A program made the translations under genes and the position numbers. Positions 9,552 to 19,300 of a DNA stretch of 53,035 nt are shown here, in pieces; positions within the stretch are counted from its first letter, which is position 1; the number at the start of each line of letters is the position of its first letter. The notes under the pieces were generated by a model. It saw nothing but the letters and a program-made list of their open reading frames with translations, searched no databases and had not been told where the DNA came from. This DNA is from Nostoc sp. GT001 (GTDB lineage: Bacteria; Cyanobacteriota; Cyanobacteriia; Cyanobacteriales; Nostocaceae). The stretch covers positions 1,277,321-1,330,355 of the forward strand of contig NZ_JAUDRJ010000003.1 of assembly GCF_030382115.1 (NCBI RefSeq). The letters are read 5' to 3'.

Positions 9552-9595
9552 CTCCCAACTCCCAACTCCCAACTCCCAACTCCCCACTCCCTAAT
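9540..9595. repeat. Heptamer tandem repeat (ACTCCCA type)
   Basis: Consecutive near-identical units (ACTCTTA, ACTCCTA, ACTCCCA repeated, ACTCCCC) cover the 3' end of the four-helix-bundle gene and the spacer up to the pixL start. No purine-rich Shine-Dalgarno sequence remains before the pixL ATG. Confidence 0.8.
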
Positions 9596-9596
9596 T

Positions 9597-12500
9597 ATGA
9601 TCACAGATAACGAAATCCGCGAACAAGGGTACATCTATTTTCTGGCTGAAGCCCCAGAATTAGTCCAAATTATTGAACAAGAACTATTTAGCTTATCGGC
9701 AGATTATAGCATTACTAAAATTCACAATTTAATGCGGGCTACTCATACACTTAAAGGTGGTGCAGCTAACGTTGGGCTAGAATTAATTAAGACGATCGCC
9801 CATTTTTTAGAAGATGTATTTAAGGCTTTATACAATCCAAAAGTAATCGTGGATGCAGAATTACAAACACTTTTATTACAAGCTTATGAGTGTTTGAGTA
9901 TAGCATTAAATACTGAGCTAATAGGCAGTACTGTTAATGACGAAGAACTGCTTCAGCGAGCAACTTCAGTGTTTGCACAGTTGCAAGAAAATCTGGGTGA
10001 TGCGTTTGGTGCTGAATCTCATATTCCCACTTCTGAAGAATTGGGATTTGATATTGTACAATCTGTTTTTGAAGTAGGAGTAGAACAACGTCTAAACAGT
10101 CTTGCTGAAGTTATTAACAATCCACCAAATAATGAAGAATTTATCGAGTTTTTACACTCTCAAGCTGAAGTATTTCTTGGCTTGGCAGAATCTCTAAATT
10201 TACCTGGATTGGGAGAAATTTCCGAAACAATTCTCTCCGCATTGCAAGCAAATCCCAACCAGGTACAGCAAATTGCAGAAATTGCCCTTGCAGATTTACA
10301 ACAAGCAAAAAAATTAGTATTAGCAGGCGATCGCATATCTGGTGGAGAAACGTCTTTAGGTTTACAAAAACTCACAATAGTGGCAAACAATGAGTTATCT
10401 GAAGAATTACCAAATAATTCATTTTCTGACACATTTATCATCAATGTAGAACAATTTTATCAATTTCTCACTACATCTGATAACAATAAAAATGAATCGG
10501 TAAAGCCAACAACTGCCAAATTCTATTTAAAAGTAATTCGCTACATTTTTGGCTGGTTTAATCACCAGATGCAAATACCAGAGACGGAACTAAATTTAAA
10601 TTTACTAGTTCCCAGATTAGAAAGAAGAAGTCTGCTGAACTATATCGAAAACTGGCTGAAAGACTTTCTTGATTTTGTTCAAGATGAAGAAGATAGTCAA
10701 AGTCTTTGTATTTATCGACATGGGATTATCTTAATCATTTTATTTGCAGTTGCAAAATTTCAATATTCTCTGAAAACATCTGATAGCTACCTTTCAGGAA
10801 TTAAAATATTACAAAACCAAATTCATAAATTAGCAAAAGAATATAAAAGTTATCCTCCTGTTACTAGTGAAGAGAAAAATTGGCTTGATAGTCCCAAGTT
10901 ACAAAAATTGTTAGTTATTAAAGAGATTGTATCTTCTCAATCACCTGATAACTTACTAGAAGCAATATGGGGAGAAGAAGCTAGGCAGAACCTTGCTGTT
11001 GAAGTGGTGACAACCCAGGCTGATAATTCTTCAGAAAAGCTTGATTCATTAACTGTCAACGAGCAGGTAGTTATAGACGTTCCGAAAACAGCTATTGAAG
11101 TCATCCCTGATATAGCTACACAAATCAACAAAGAAATAGACGATAAATCAGAGTATGTTAAAACTAAAAACTTTCGTCAACCTTCATTTATTCGGGTAGA
11201 TACAGAGAGATTGCAACACCTCAATTATTTAGCAGGAGAATTGCTGATTTACCAAAAACGGGGTAGTTTACAAGATGAACAGGTCAAAGAAATAATTGAG
11301 CAACTAGAACAGCAACTCACTAGACATCAAACAACTTTAAATAATTTACGCGATCTACCTTTACAAATACAAAATATTACCTCACAACAAACGCAAAGTT
11401 TTGCAGTGGATTTTGACTCTCTAGAAATGGATGTATATACAGAATTTCACATGACATTGCATGAAGCAATAGAAGAAACACTGCAACTACAAGAAACCAC
11501 AGAATCTCTCGATTTGCTTCTGACCCAAGCTACTCAAATTAGTGATAAACAAGAGAATTTAACTCTTAATATTATAGATAGCTTAGTCGAAGCACGAATG
11601 GCACCTTTGGGCAATATATTGAATCGCTTCCCTCACATGGTAAATAAATTGGGGAATGTTCATGCCAAACTTGTAGAATTGAAACTTACTGGTAGTGAAG
11701 TACTAGTAGATAAAGCGATCGCAGAAAAACTCTACGATCCCTTGTTACACTTAGTGCGTAATGCTTTTGACCACGGTATTGAAGCTCCGCAAGTTCGCCG
11801 AGAGCTTGGTAAACCAGAAGAAGGTTTAATCGAAATCTGCGCTTATCATCAGGGTAGCCAAACTGTTATCGAAGTTCGTGATGATGGTCAAGGATTGAAT
11901 TTAGACAGAATTCGCAGAAAAGCTGCTGAACTTTATCCCATACAAACTGAAGAAAAAACTAGAAAATATGCTTCTAGTCTGGCTGAACCTGAACTTTTAG
12001 ATTTGATATTTTCGCCTGGATTTACTACTGCAAATAAAGTAAGTGAAATTTCTGGGCGCGGTATGGGTTTAGATATTGTGCGTACTCAGATGCACGCACT
12101 CAACGGCTCGATTTCAGTTCAATCCTTACCCAACCAAGGAACAATATTCATCCTCAAAATTCCTTTTTCTATGACTACAGAAAAGTTAATGCTTGTTCAA
12201 GCCAAAGGTGTTGTTTATGGTCTGATATTGGACAGTATCGAAAAAATATTAATTCCCTCTGAACAACAGATTAAAGAAATTGAAGGAAAAAAAGTCTTAT
12301 ATTGGAATATAGACAATGATGAGACTATGGTTAGCCTTCGTCAACTTTCAAAGTTGATTAATTATAATGGTTCATTCATTAATAATGAGACTCAATACGA
12401 CACTTCAAATACTCACGACCCAAGTGTAGCGAAAAATCCGGTGCTTTTGCTACAGCGAAATCAGGGAAAGGTTGCTTTAGAAGTTGACCAAATAATCGGC

Positions 12501-13220
12501 GAACAAGAACTGGTAATCAGACCTTTAGGAAATGCGATCGCACCGCCAAAATACATTTATGGTTGTAGTAGTTTAGCCAATGGTAATCTCATCTTAGTAA
12601 TTGATGCTTTGTTACTGGTAAAATCTAGCGAAATCCAACAAACAACACTTGATATCAGGGCACTACCAGTTGCTTCTTCGTCAAATAAAAAAGCCTTGTC
12701 GATATCAGGGCATACTTTTTCATCTACACCATTACTTGCGGCATCGACTTCCACAACAACCATAGAAACCCAATCCAGTTATTCTCAAGAGCCAGATTAT
12801 AAGTCACCAAAAGTTGTTTTAATAGTAGATGATGCAATTAGTCTCCGGCAAACTCTCTCTCTGACTCTCCAAAAATCTGGCTATCAAGTAATACAAGCCC
12901 AAAATGGTGTAGAAGCTCTAGAAAAATTGCAGTTACATCCTGAAATTAAAGTTGTCGTCTCCGATTTAGAGATGCCACGAATGAATGGTTTTGAGTTGTT
13001 GAGCAATTTCCGCCAATACACCAATTTAGCAAAAATACCCGTAGTAATTCTCACTTCTCGCAGCGCTGAAAAACATCGCCAGCTTGCCCAAGAATTGGGT
13101 GCAAAAGCTTACTTAACCAAACCTTTTTTAGAGCATGAGTTTATCTCTAAAATTAAGGAGTTAATAAACAATAATACAGATAATTTAGATCATTTACTCA
13201 TAGTGAAAAATAATTTATAA
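9597..13220 (+). CDS. pixL: CheA-like hybrid histidine kinase, PixL type
   Basis: A 1207-residue hybrid kinase. The N-terminal Hpt domain carries H50 in ATHTLKGGAANVGLE, the phosphorylated His of P1 domains. A long poorly conserved region follows, then the dimerisation/P3 helices (about 538, LQHLNYLAGELLIY), the ATPase core with N box LLHLVRNAFDHGIE (about 715), G1 DDGQGL (about 761) and G2 GRGMGLD (about 819), a CheW-like domain (about 855-1015) and a C-terminal receiver (about 1071-1197) with phospho-acceptor D1123 in VVSDLEMPRMNGFE. It would be driven by PixJ through PixI and phosphorylate PixG and PixH. The frame is intact. It closes the operon; the next gene is convergent. Confidence 0.93.
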   Translation: MITDNEIREQGYIYFLAEAPELVQIIEQELFSLSADYSITKIHNLMRATHTLKGGAANVGLELIKTIAHFLEDVFKALYNPKVIVDAELQTLLLQAYECLSIALNTELIGSTVNDEELLQRATSVFAQLQENLGDAFGAESHIPTSEELGFDIVQSVFEVGVEQRLNSLAEVINNPPNNEEFIEFLHSQAEVFLGLAESLNLPGLGEISETILSALQANPNQVQQIAEIALADLQQAKKLVLAGDRISGGETSLGLQKLTIVANNELSEELPNNSFSDTFIINVEQFYQFLTTSDNNKNESVKPTTAKFYLKVIRYIFGWFNHQMQIPETELNLNLLVPRLERRSLLNYIENWLKDFLDFVQDEEDSQSLCIYRHGIILIILFAVAKFQYSLKTSDSYLSGIKILQNQIHKLAKEYKSYPPVTSEEKNWLDSPKLQKLLVIKEIVSSQSPDNLLEAIWGEEARQNLAVEVVTTQADNSSEKLDSLTVNEQVVIDVPKTAIEVIPDIATQINKEIDDKSEYVKTKNFRQPSFIRVDTERLQHLNYLAGELLIYQKRGSLQDEQVKEIIEQLEQQLTRHQTTLNNLRDLPLQIQNITSQQTQSFAVDFDSLEMDVYTEFHMTLHEAIEETLQLQETTESLDLLLTQATQISDKQENLTLNIIDSLVEARMAPLGNILNRFPHMVNKLGNVHAKLVELKLTGSEVLVDKAIAEKLYDPLLHLVRNAFDHGIEAPQVRRELGKPEEGLIEICAYHQGSQTVIEVRDDGQGLNLDRIRRKAAELYPIQTEEKTRKYASSLAEPELLDLIFSPGFTTANKVSEISGRGMGLDIVRTQMHALNGSISVQSLPNQGTIFILKIPFSMTTEKLMLVQAKGVVYGLILDSIEKILIPSEQQIKEIEGKKVLYWNIDNDETMVSLRQLSKLINYNGSFINNETQYDTSNTHDPSVAKNPVLLLQRNQGKVALEVDQIIGEQELVIRPLGNAIAPPKYIYGCSSLANGNLILVIDALLLVKSSEIQQTTLDIRALPVASSSNKKALSISGHTFSSTPLLAASTSTTTIETQSSYSQEPDYKSPKVVLIVDDAISLRQTLSLTLQKSGYQVIQAQNGVEALEKLQLHPEIKVVVSDLEMPRMNGFELLSNFRQYTNLAKIPVVILTSRSAEKHRQLAQELGAKAYLTKPFLEHEFISKIKELINNNTDNLDHLLIVKNNL

Positions 13221-13241
13221 TTTATAATTTGTAATTACGAA

Positions 13242-13949
13242 TTACGAATTATCAGGTAGATTATTTGGATCTACACCTAGAGAACGTAAATACTCAGCTA
13301 ATTGTTCAGCCCTTTGCCGTTCTTGTTGTGCCTGTTCTGCATCTGTAAAATAGCGGTTTCCTTGCTCGTCATACCAACATAAAAACTCCTGTTGTATCCC
13401 GCCAATTACAGCTTGGTGTCGCCCTATACCTAAACCCACCTCTGGCATCAAATAGGGTTCACCTATTTGTAATTGGTAGTTTCCATCGAGCAACTTATAT
13501 ACTTCAAAGGGTTGATGTTGATCGCGTCGCCAAAACTCAGGGTTATAAATTACGTAGTACAATACACCGAGTTTTCTATATATATCTAGTTTTTCGTCGT
13601 ATTCACCTCCTGGAGTATGGGATACCATTTCTAATATGAATATTGGAACTATCCCATTTTCTTCCCAAACCGCGTAACTTTTGCGTGATTTACCACCCTT
13701 TTTCCGTTCTACTCCCAGACTTAAAAAAGCATCTGGGACTACGGGTACTCTGGGATTTACTCCTGTGGTGTGATACACTCCCATATCTACTCCGAAGTAC
13801 CAATCCATGCGATTTGCCCAAATGGAGTTAAGTAAGAAAAGTAGAATGTTGGGCAAAAAGTTTTGATCTTCGTTATCCACTGGCGTATCGTCTGAACAGG
13901 GAAGTTCATCGGTAGTTGGTAACGCATTTTTGAGATCGGGTGAGAGCAT
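13242..13949 (-). CDS. Uma2 family (DUF820) putative nuclease
   Basis: A 235-residue Uma2/DUF820 protein, a PD-(D/E)xK fold family greatly expanded in cyanobacteria; members are annotated as putative endonucleases but roles are mostly unproven. Visible core: VPDAFLSLGVERKKGG (the Asp after Pro), FILEMVSHTPGGEYDEKLDI (Glu and the D-x-K turn) and YRKLGVLYYVIYNPEFW. The C-terminus is a Gln/Glu/Arg-rich helix (AEQAQQERQRAEQLAEYL) typical of the family. It is convergent with pixL, 21 bases away, and lies 54 bases after potB on the same strand, in the place where potC might be expected. Confidence 0.9.
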   Translation of the reverse strand: MLSPDLKNALPTTDELPCSDDTPVDNEDQNFLPNILLFLLNSIWANRMDWYFGVDMGVYHTTGVNPRVPVVPDAFLSLGVERKKGGKSRKSYAVWEENGIVPIFILEMVSHTPGGEYDEKLDIYRKLGVLYYVIYNPEFWRRDQHQPFEVYKLLDGNYQLQIGEPYLMPEVGLGIGRHQAVIGGIQQEFLCWYDEQGNRYFTDAEQAQQERQRAEQLAEYLRSLGVDPNNLPDNS

Positions 13950-14003
13950 AACCGTTGTCTCGCTGGCGTTTGATGCCTTTATTATAAGTGAGTGACCAAA
14001 AGT

Positions 14004-14900
14004 TTAGCGTTTGGGTGCAGCTTCCCCAAACTTAATTAAAAGTGCGATCGCAATACTAACAAACAAAATTAAGGTCATACTCAAGGCTGAACCGAATCCC
14101 CAATTTTGGGTTGCTCCAAGAAACTGGTTATAAACTAACCGCGCCGCCGTCATACTAGAAGCACCACCGAGTAATTCTGGATCGACAAAATCCCCCAAGC
14201 CTGTGATGAATACAAGCATGGAAGCAGCCGCAATTCCCGAAAAAATTTGCGGTACAGTTACTTGGAAAAAAGTTTCCACCGGATTTGCACCTAAATCAGC
14301 CGCAGCTTCTAGCAAGCGCTTATCTAGCTTTTCGAGAGAAGCATATAAAATCAAAACCATATAGGGTAATAAACTGTAACTCATGCCAATTAATACAGCT
14401 TGACTATTGTTGAGTAATTCCCAAGTAGGCAAGCCTAAATTGCTGAATAAAGTGTTCAATAAACCAGTGGGACGAAGAATTGTAATCCAAGCATAAGAAC
14501 GGAGTAAGGAAGAAGTCCACAAAGGTAAGACAAAGCCTAATAGCAATAAATTTCGCCAACGCTGCGGCGCTATCTGAGCAATCCAATAGGCGACGGGGAA
14601 GCCCAAAATTAAACAAATTACCGTAGTACCAAAGGCAAAAAATAGCGATCGCCCAATTACTTGCAGATAAAGTGAGTCAAATATTCTGGTGTAGTTTTTG
14701 AATCCGTTAGGATTGACCAAATCTCCTGGTCGGATGTCTGCAACTAAACTTAACTCGAAAATTATTAAAGATGGCAGCACCAACAAAAGTAATAACCAAA
14801 TTCCAGAGGGTGCAAGCAATACCAAGGGTTGCAGCCAATTTCTGACGGGGTGCTGCAATTCTTCTATTTTAGAAATCTCATTTTTTTCCAAATTAATCAC
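14004..14900 (-). CDS. potB: Spermidine/putrescine-type ABC transporter permease PotB
   Basis: A 298-residue inner-membrane permease with about six hydrophobic segments (near residues 25-50, 85-110, 115-135, 165-190, 225-245, 265-290). The EAA loop that contacts the ATPase is present: LLEAAADLGANPVETFFQVTVPQI (quoted in part: EAAADLGANPVETF). It would import polyamines with PotD and PotA. The start is a GTG at 14900-14898; GGAG lies six bases upstream and is supplied by a GGAGTTA heptamer repeat filling the 25-base potD-potB gap. No potC is found beside it. Confidence 0.92.
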   Translation of the reverse strand: MINLEKNEISKIEELQHPVRNWLQPLVLLAPSGIWLLLLLVLPSLIIFELSLVADIRPGDLVNPNGFKNYTRIFDSLYLQVIGRSLFFAFGTTVICLILGFPVAYWIAQIAPQRWRNLLLLGFVLPLWTSSLLRSYAWITILRPTGLLNTLFSNLGLPTWELLNNSQAVLIGMSYSLLPYMVLILYASLEKLDKRLLEAAADLGANPVETFFQVTVPQIFSGIAAASMLVFITGLGDFVDPELLGGASSMTAARLVYNQFLGATQNWGFGSALSMTLILFVSIAIALLIKFGEAAPKR

Positions 14901-14925
14901 TCCTAACTCCTAACTCCTAACTCAA
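14901..14925 (-). promoter_or_regulatory. Heptamer repeat that supplies the potB ribosome-binding site
   Basis: On the minus strand the potD-potB gap reads as successive GAGTTAG units, so GGAG occurs three times at seven-base steps before the GTG. The nearest sits six bases upstream. Confidence 0.5.
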
Positions 14926-16011
14926 TTAACTGCTAGTTAATTGAGTCCAATAACGATCGTAAACCTCTTCAAATTCTCCTACAGGTGTAACACGTTCACA
15001 ATTTTTTAGCAGAGACTCTGGGGGAAACAAATTAGTGTTGTTTTGGATTGTTTTTGGCAATTGCTCAAATCCGGCGCTATTCGGCGTAGAAATATTTAGG
15101 CGTTGAGTGATTTGGGCTGCGATTTCTGGTTGCAAAATCATGTTAATCCAAGCGTAAGCTCCAGCTTGGTTGGGGGCTGTTTTGGGAATTACAATAGTGT
15201 CTGTCCATAATGAAGAACCACTACGAGGAATCACATATTTGAGTTTAGGATTTTCTTGAGAGATTTTCACTGCATCTGCTGAATAACACATTGCCAGTAG
15301 TAAATCTCCGGCTAGAATTTGATTTTGCCAAGCGTCAGTGTCAAAACGGGCGATCGCAGGTTTTAGCTGCTTCAATTTTTCATAAGCTTGTTTAATTTCT
15401 TGTTCATTTTTTGAGTTATAAGAATAACCAAGCATTCGTAAGGTTGCACCCATCACTTCTCGAACATCATTGAGCAAGGTCATCCGCTGATTCAGTTGCT
15501 CTTGATTTTGCCAAAGATAATCCCAGTCTTGTGGTGCATCTTTAATTTTTTCAGAATTGTAAAGTAAACCTGTTGTCCCCCAGTTAAAAGGGATACTGTA
15601 GCGGTTATTGGGGTCATAACTAGGATTTTGAAAACGGGGAAATAAATTCTCTAGACCGATTAAGCGATCGTGATTTATTTCTGTTAACAAGCCTTTGTCT
15701 ACCATCTTCTGCACCATATAATCAGATGGGTTGATGATGCTGTAAGTGCCACCGCCTCCAGCTTGCAATTTAGCCAGCATGACATCATTGGAATCATACA
15801 CATCTGCTAGGACTTTTATGCCAGTCTGGCTGCTAAAAGTTTTCAGTAATTGATTGTCAGTATATTGTGTCCAGGTAAAGATATAAAGTTGGTCACGCTG
15901 ACTACTGGTATTAGAATTAGCACGTACTTCAGCCAGCCTCCAGCCACAACCACCTAAAGATAAGCTAGAAAGTGCTGCCACCCCTTTTAAAAATTGGCGT
16001 CTGTTAGTCAT
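14926..16011 (-). CDS. potD: Spermidine/putrescine-type substrate-binding lipoprotein PotD
   Basis: A 361-residue periplasmic binding protein. The N-terminus combines a twin-arginine-like start (TNRRQFLKGVAAL) with a lipobox LGGC ending at C22, so it is probably a Tat-exported lipoprotein. Family marks follow: LYIFTWTQYTDNQLLKTFSS (about 43-62), YSIINPSDYMVQKM, YSIPFNWGTTGLLYNSEKI and AGAYAWINMILQPEIA. It captures polyamine and delivers it to the PotB permease. It is 25 bases ahead of potB on the same strand. The ATPase gene of the system (potA) is on the same strand but 26 kb upstream, beyond the kinase block. Confidence 0.92.
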   Translation of the reverse strand: MTNRRQFLKGVAALSSLSLGGCGWRLAEVRANSNTSSQRDQLYIFTWTQYTDNQLLKTFSSQTGIKVLADVYDSNDVMLAKLQAGGGGTYSIINPSDYMVQKMVDKGLLTEINHDRLIGLENLFPRFQNPSYDPNNRYSIPFNWGTTGLLYNSEKIKDAPQDWDYLWQNQEQLNQRMTLLNDVREVMGATLRMLGYSYNSKNEQEIKQAYEKLKQLKPAIARFDTDAWQNQILAGDLLLAMCYSADAVKISQENPKLKYVIPRSGSSLWTDTIVIPKTAPNQAGAYAWINMILQPEIAAQITQRLNISTPNSAGFEQLPKTIQNNTNLFPPESLLKNCERVTPVGEFEEVYDRYWTQLTSS

Positions 16012-16202
16012 TAAGTTAATAGTTAATCATCTTTTGTATTGTTACCGATTGGTTCTAAATATGCCTTTAATTGGAGTGCCCATAGGTAGTTTAAAGATTA
16101 ACTTAAGTGTATCTATCTGTGCAACTGTTAATAAGTTACTGCTGTCAGCTAGTGTTAGGCATGGTTTTTAATCAAGCTTGAGTTATAAAAATTAACAAAG
16201 CG

Positions 16203-16322
16203 AGGGATCGTCTAGGACTAGCAATCAGTCTGCAAATCGTTGAAGAAACCCACGGCGGAAAATTGAGTTTTAACTCGGTTTTCAGTGAGGGTACGGAATT
16301 TATTATTGAAATTTCGGTGTAA
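16203..16322 (+). pseudogene. 3' relic of a lost HstK-type kinase copy
   Basis: The frame ending at the TAA at 16320-16322 reads LGLAISLQIVEETHGGKL and then SFNSVFSEGTEFIIEISV, the last 35 or so residues (G2 box onward) of the array kinases. It is closest to the first array protein, which also has EETHGGKLSFNSV; copies two and three have ESTHGGKLSCNSV. Similarity ends abruptly at about 16203. The relic lies 30 bases before the conserved leader of the next gene, the same spacing seen at the true gene junctions. Confidence 0.85.
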
Positions 16323-16350
16323 TTGTGGCTATTTTTGGTAAATAATTTTA

Positions 16351-16395
16351 GACATCTGGGAATACTAAATCTGGAAGTTTTAAAGATTTAGCAGT
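16351..16395 (+). promoter_or_regulatory. Conserved leader upstream of array kinase 1
   Basis: ACATCTGGGAATACTAAATCT followed by AAAGATTTAGCAGT before the ATG: a diverged copy of the element found before all four array genes. No recognisable Shine-Dalgarno sequence. It may be a promoter, operator or leader RNA, or simply the duplicated junction. Confidence 0.55.
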
Positions 16396-19300
16396 ATGGT
16401 TAGCACTCTTGTCAATATTCCCGGATACAAGGTTAGCGAAGAACTCTACAATGGTTCTAGAACCATTGTGTATCGAGGGTATCGAGAGACTGACTCATTA
16501 CCCGTAGTGATTAAGTTGCTGAAAAATCCTTATCCGAGTTTCAGCGAACTTTTGTCGTTTCGGAATCAATACACCATAGCTAAAAATCTCAACTCACCGC
16601 TAATAGTCCAAACTTATAGCCTAGAACCCTATCAAAATGCCTATGCGCTGGTGATGGAAGACTTTGGGGGGATTTCTCTCAAAAATTATTTTACCTCTGT
16701 AGAAACGCAATATATCTCGTCTTTAAAAGAGTTTTTAGAAATTGCGATCGCACTCTGCAATACCTTAGATATACTCTACCACGAACGGATTATTCACAAA
16801 GACATTAAACCTAGCAATATTCTCATTAATCCCGAAACCAAACAAGTTAAATTAATCGACTTTAGTATCGCATCCTTACTCCCACGAGAAACACAAACTT
16901 TGATAAATTCTAATGGATTAGAAGGGACACTCGCTTATATTTCCCCGGAACAAACAGGAAGAATGAATCGGGGAATTGACTATCGCACTGATTTTTATTC
17001 TTTGGGTGTGACATTCTACGAATTACTTACTGGAGTTTTGCCATTTCAATCAAACGATCCAATGGAGTTGGTGCATTGTCATATTGCAAAACAACCTCCT
17101 TCAGTTATTAGAGAAGAGATACCGCAGGTGATTTCAGATATCGTCATGAAATTGATGGCGAAGAATGCCGAAGAGAGATATCAGAGTGCATTAGGACTAA
17201 AATTGGATTTAGAAAAATGTTTAGATCAGCTACAAGTTTCTGGTGAAATTCAAAGTTTTAAAATTGCACAACGGGATGTATGCGATCGCTTCATCATCCC
17301 CGACAAACTCTACGGACGAGAAACCGAAGCAGAAACTTTACTGCAAGCATTTGAGCGAGTCAGTCTTGGTGCAACAGAAATGATGCTGGTAGCAGGTTTT
17401 TCGGGTATTGGGAAAACCGCCGTTGTCAACGAAGTTCATAAACCAATTGTTCGGCAACGCGGTTATTTTATCAAAGGGAAATATGACCAATTTCAACGCA
17501 ATATTCCTTTCTCTGCTTTTGTACAAGCATTTCGGGATTTAATGGGGCAATTGTTAACCGAAAGTGATGTCCAACTAGAGCAATGGAAAAATCAAATATT
17601 AGAAACTGTTGGAGAGAACGGTCAGGTAATTATTGAAGTCATTCCCGAATTAGAAAAAATCATTGGCGAACAACCACCAGCAGTAGAATTATCAGGAACG
17701 GCAGCCCAAAATCGCTTTAATTTATTGTTTCAAAAATTCACCCAAGTCTTTACTAGCGCCGAACATCCATTAGTGATGTTTTTAGATGATTTACAATGGG
17801 CTGATTCAGCATCATTAAAGTTGATGCAGCTATTAATGGCTGATACAGGTCATCTTTTGATCATTGGTGCTTATCGTGATAACGAAGTCAATCCAGCCCA
17901 TCCATTAATGTTGACTTTGAGCGAAATCCAAAAAAACCAAGCAACTATTAATACTATTACTTTAACACCCCTGAGTCAATCCCAAATCAATCAATTAGTC
18001 GCTGATACCCTAAAAAGTACAGAAAATTTGGCATTACCACTTTCACAATTAGTCTATCAAAAAACTAAAGGCAACCCATTTTTTGCCACCCAATTTCTCA
18101 AAGCCCTACACGAAGAAAATTTCATTCAGTTTAACTTGGAGTTAGGCTGTTGGCAATGCGATCTGTCCAAAATTAATCAACAAGCCTTGACCGATGATGT
18201 CGTAGAATTTATGGCGTTGCAGTTAGAGAAGTTACCGTTAGCAACCCAGAATATTCTGAAGTTAGCCGCTTGTATTGGCAATCAGTTCGAGCTAGCAACA
18301 TTAGCAATTGTTTCAGAACACTCAGAGGTAGAAACCGCAGCCAATTTATGGAAAGCATTGCAAGAAGGTTTGATTTTACCGATTGGTGATGTTTATAAAT
18401 TTTATGTAGGGGCAGAAAGTCAAGCCATTACGCCAGAAAAGTCTCAAAATGTTACCTACAAATTTTTACACGATCGCGTTCAACAAGCAGCCTATTCCCT
18501 AATTCCCGATGACCAAAAACAAACGACTCATTACCAAATCGGACAACTGCTTCTACAACAGATTTCCACACAAGCTAGAGTTGACCGGATTTTTGAAATC
18601 GTCAATCAATTAAATCATGGAACTGTTTTAATTACCCAACCAACTCAACGAGAAGAATTAGCTGGCCTCAATTTAATTGCCTGTCGCAAAGCTAAAACTT
18701 CAACCGCCTATCAAGCAGCGCGTGAATATGCGACAGTGGGATTGTCTTTGTTGTCAGAAAATACTTGGCAGCAGCAGTATGAAATGACCCTCGCCTTATA
18801 TGAATTAGCTGCGGAAGTAGCAATGCTAAACGGTAATTTTGAGGCGATGGAACAGCTTATTGATATTGTCATTCAACAGGCACGCTCCTTACCTGAAAAA
18901 GTCAATGTTTACTGCATTAGAATTCAATCTCATATTTCCCAAAGTAAACTGACATTAGCGATCGCGATCGCCCAACCAATCTTACAACAGCTTGGCATAA
19001 CCTTTCCTGAAACACCGACACCATCAGATATTCAACAGGAAATCCAACAGATTAAGGAACTCATTGGAGATAGGGAAATCGCTGATTTGGTTCACTTGCC
19101 TGAAATGACCGATGCAGAAAAACTTGGTACTCTTAAAATTGTCAATATCATCAGCCCAGCAGCTTACCTCACTGGCTCTGTGCTGTACCCATTGCTGAAT
19201 ACTTTGTCCGTTAAACTATCAATTCAGTACGGTAACACATCGACTTCTGCTTTCGGTTATGTGAACTATGGCAATATTCTCTGCAATTTCTTCCAAGTCG

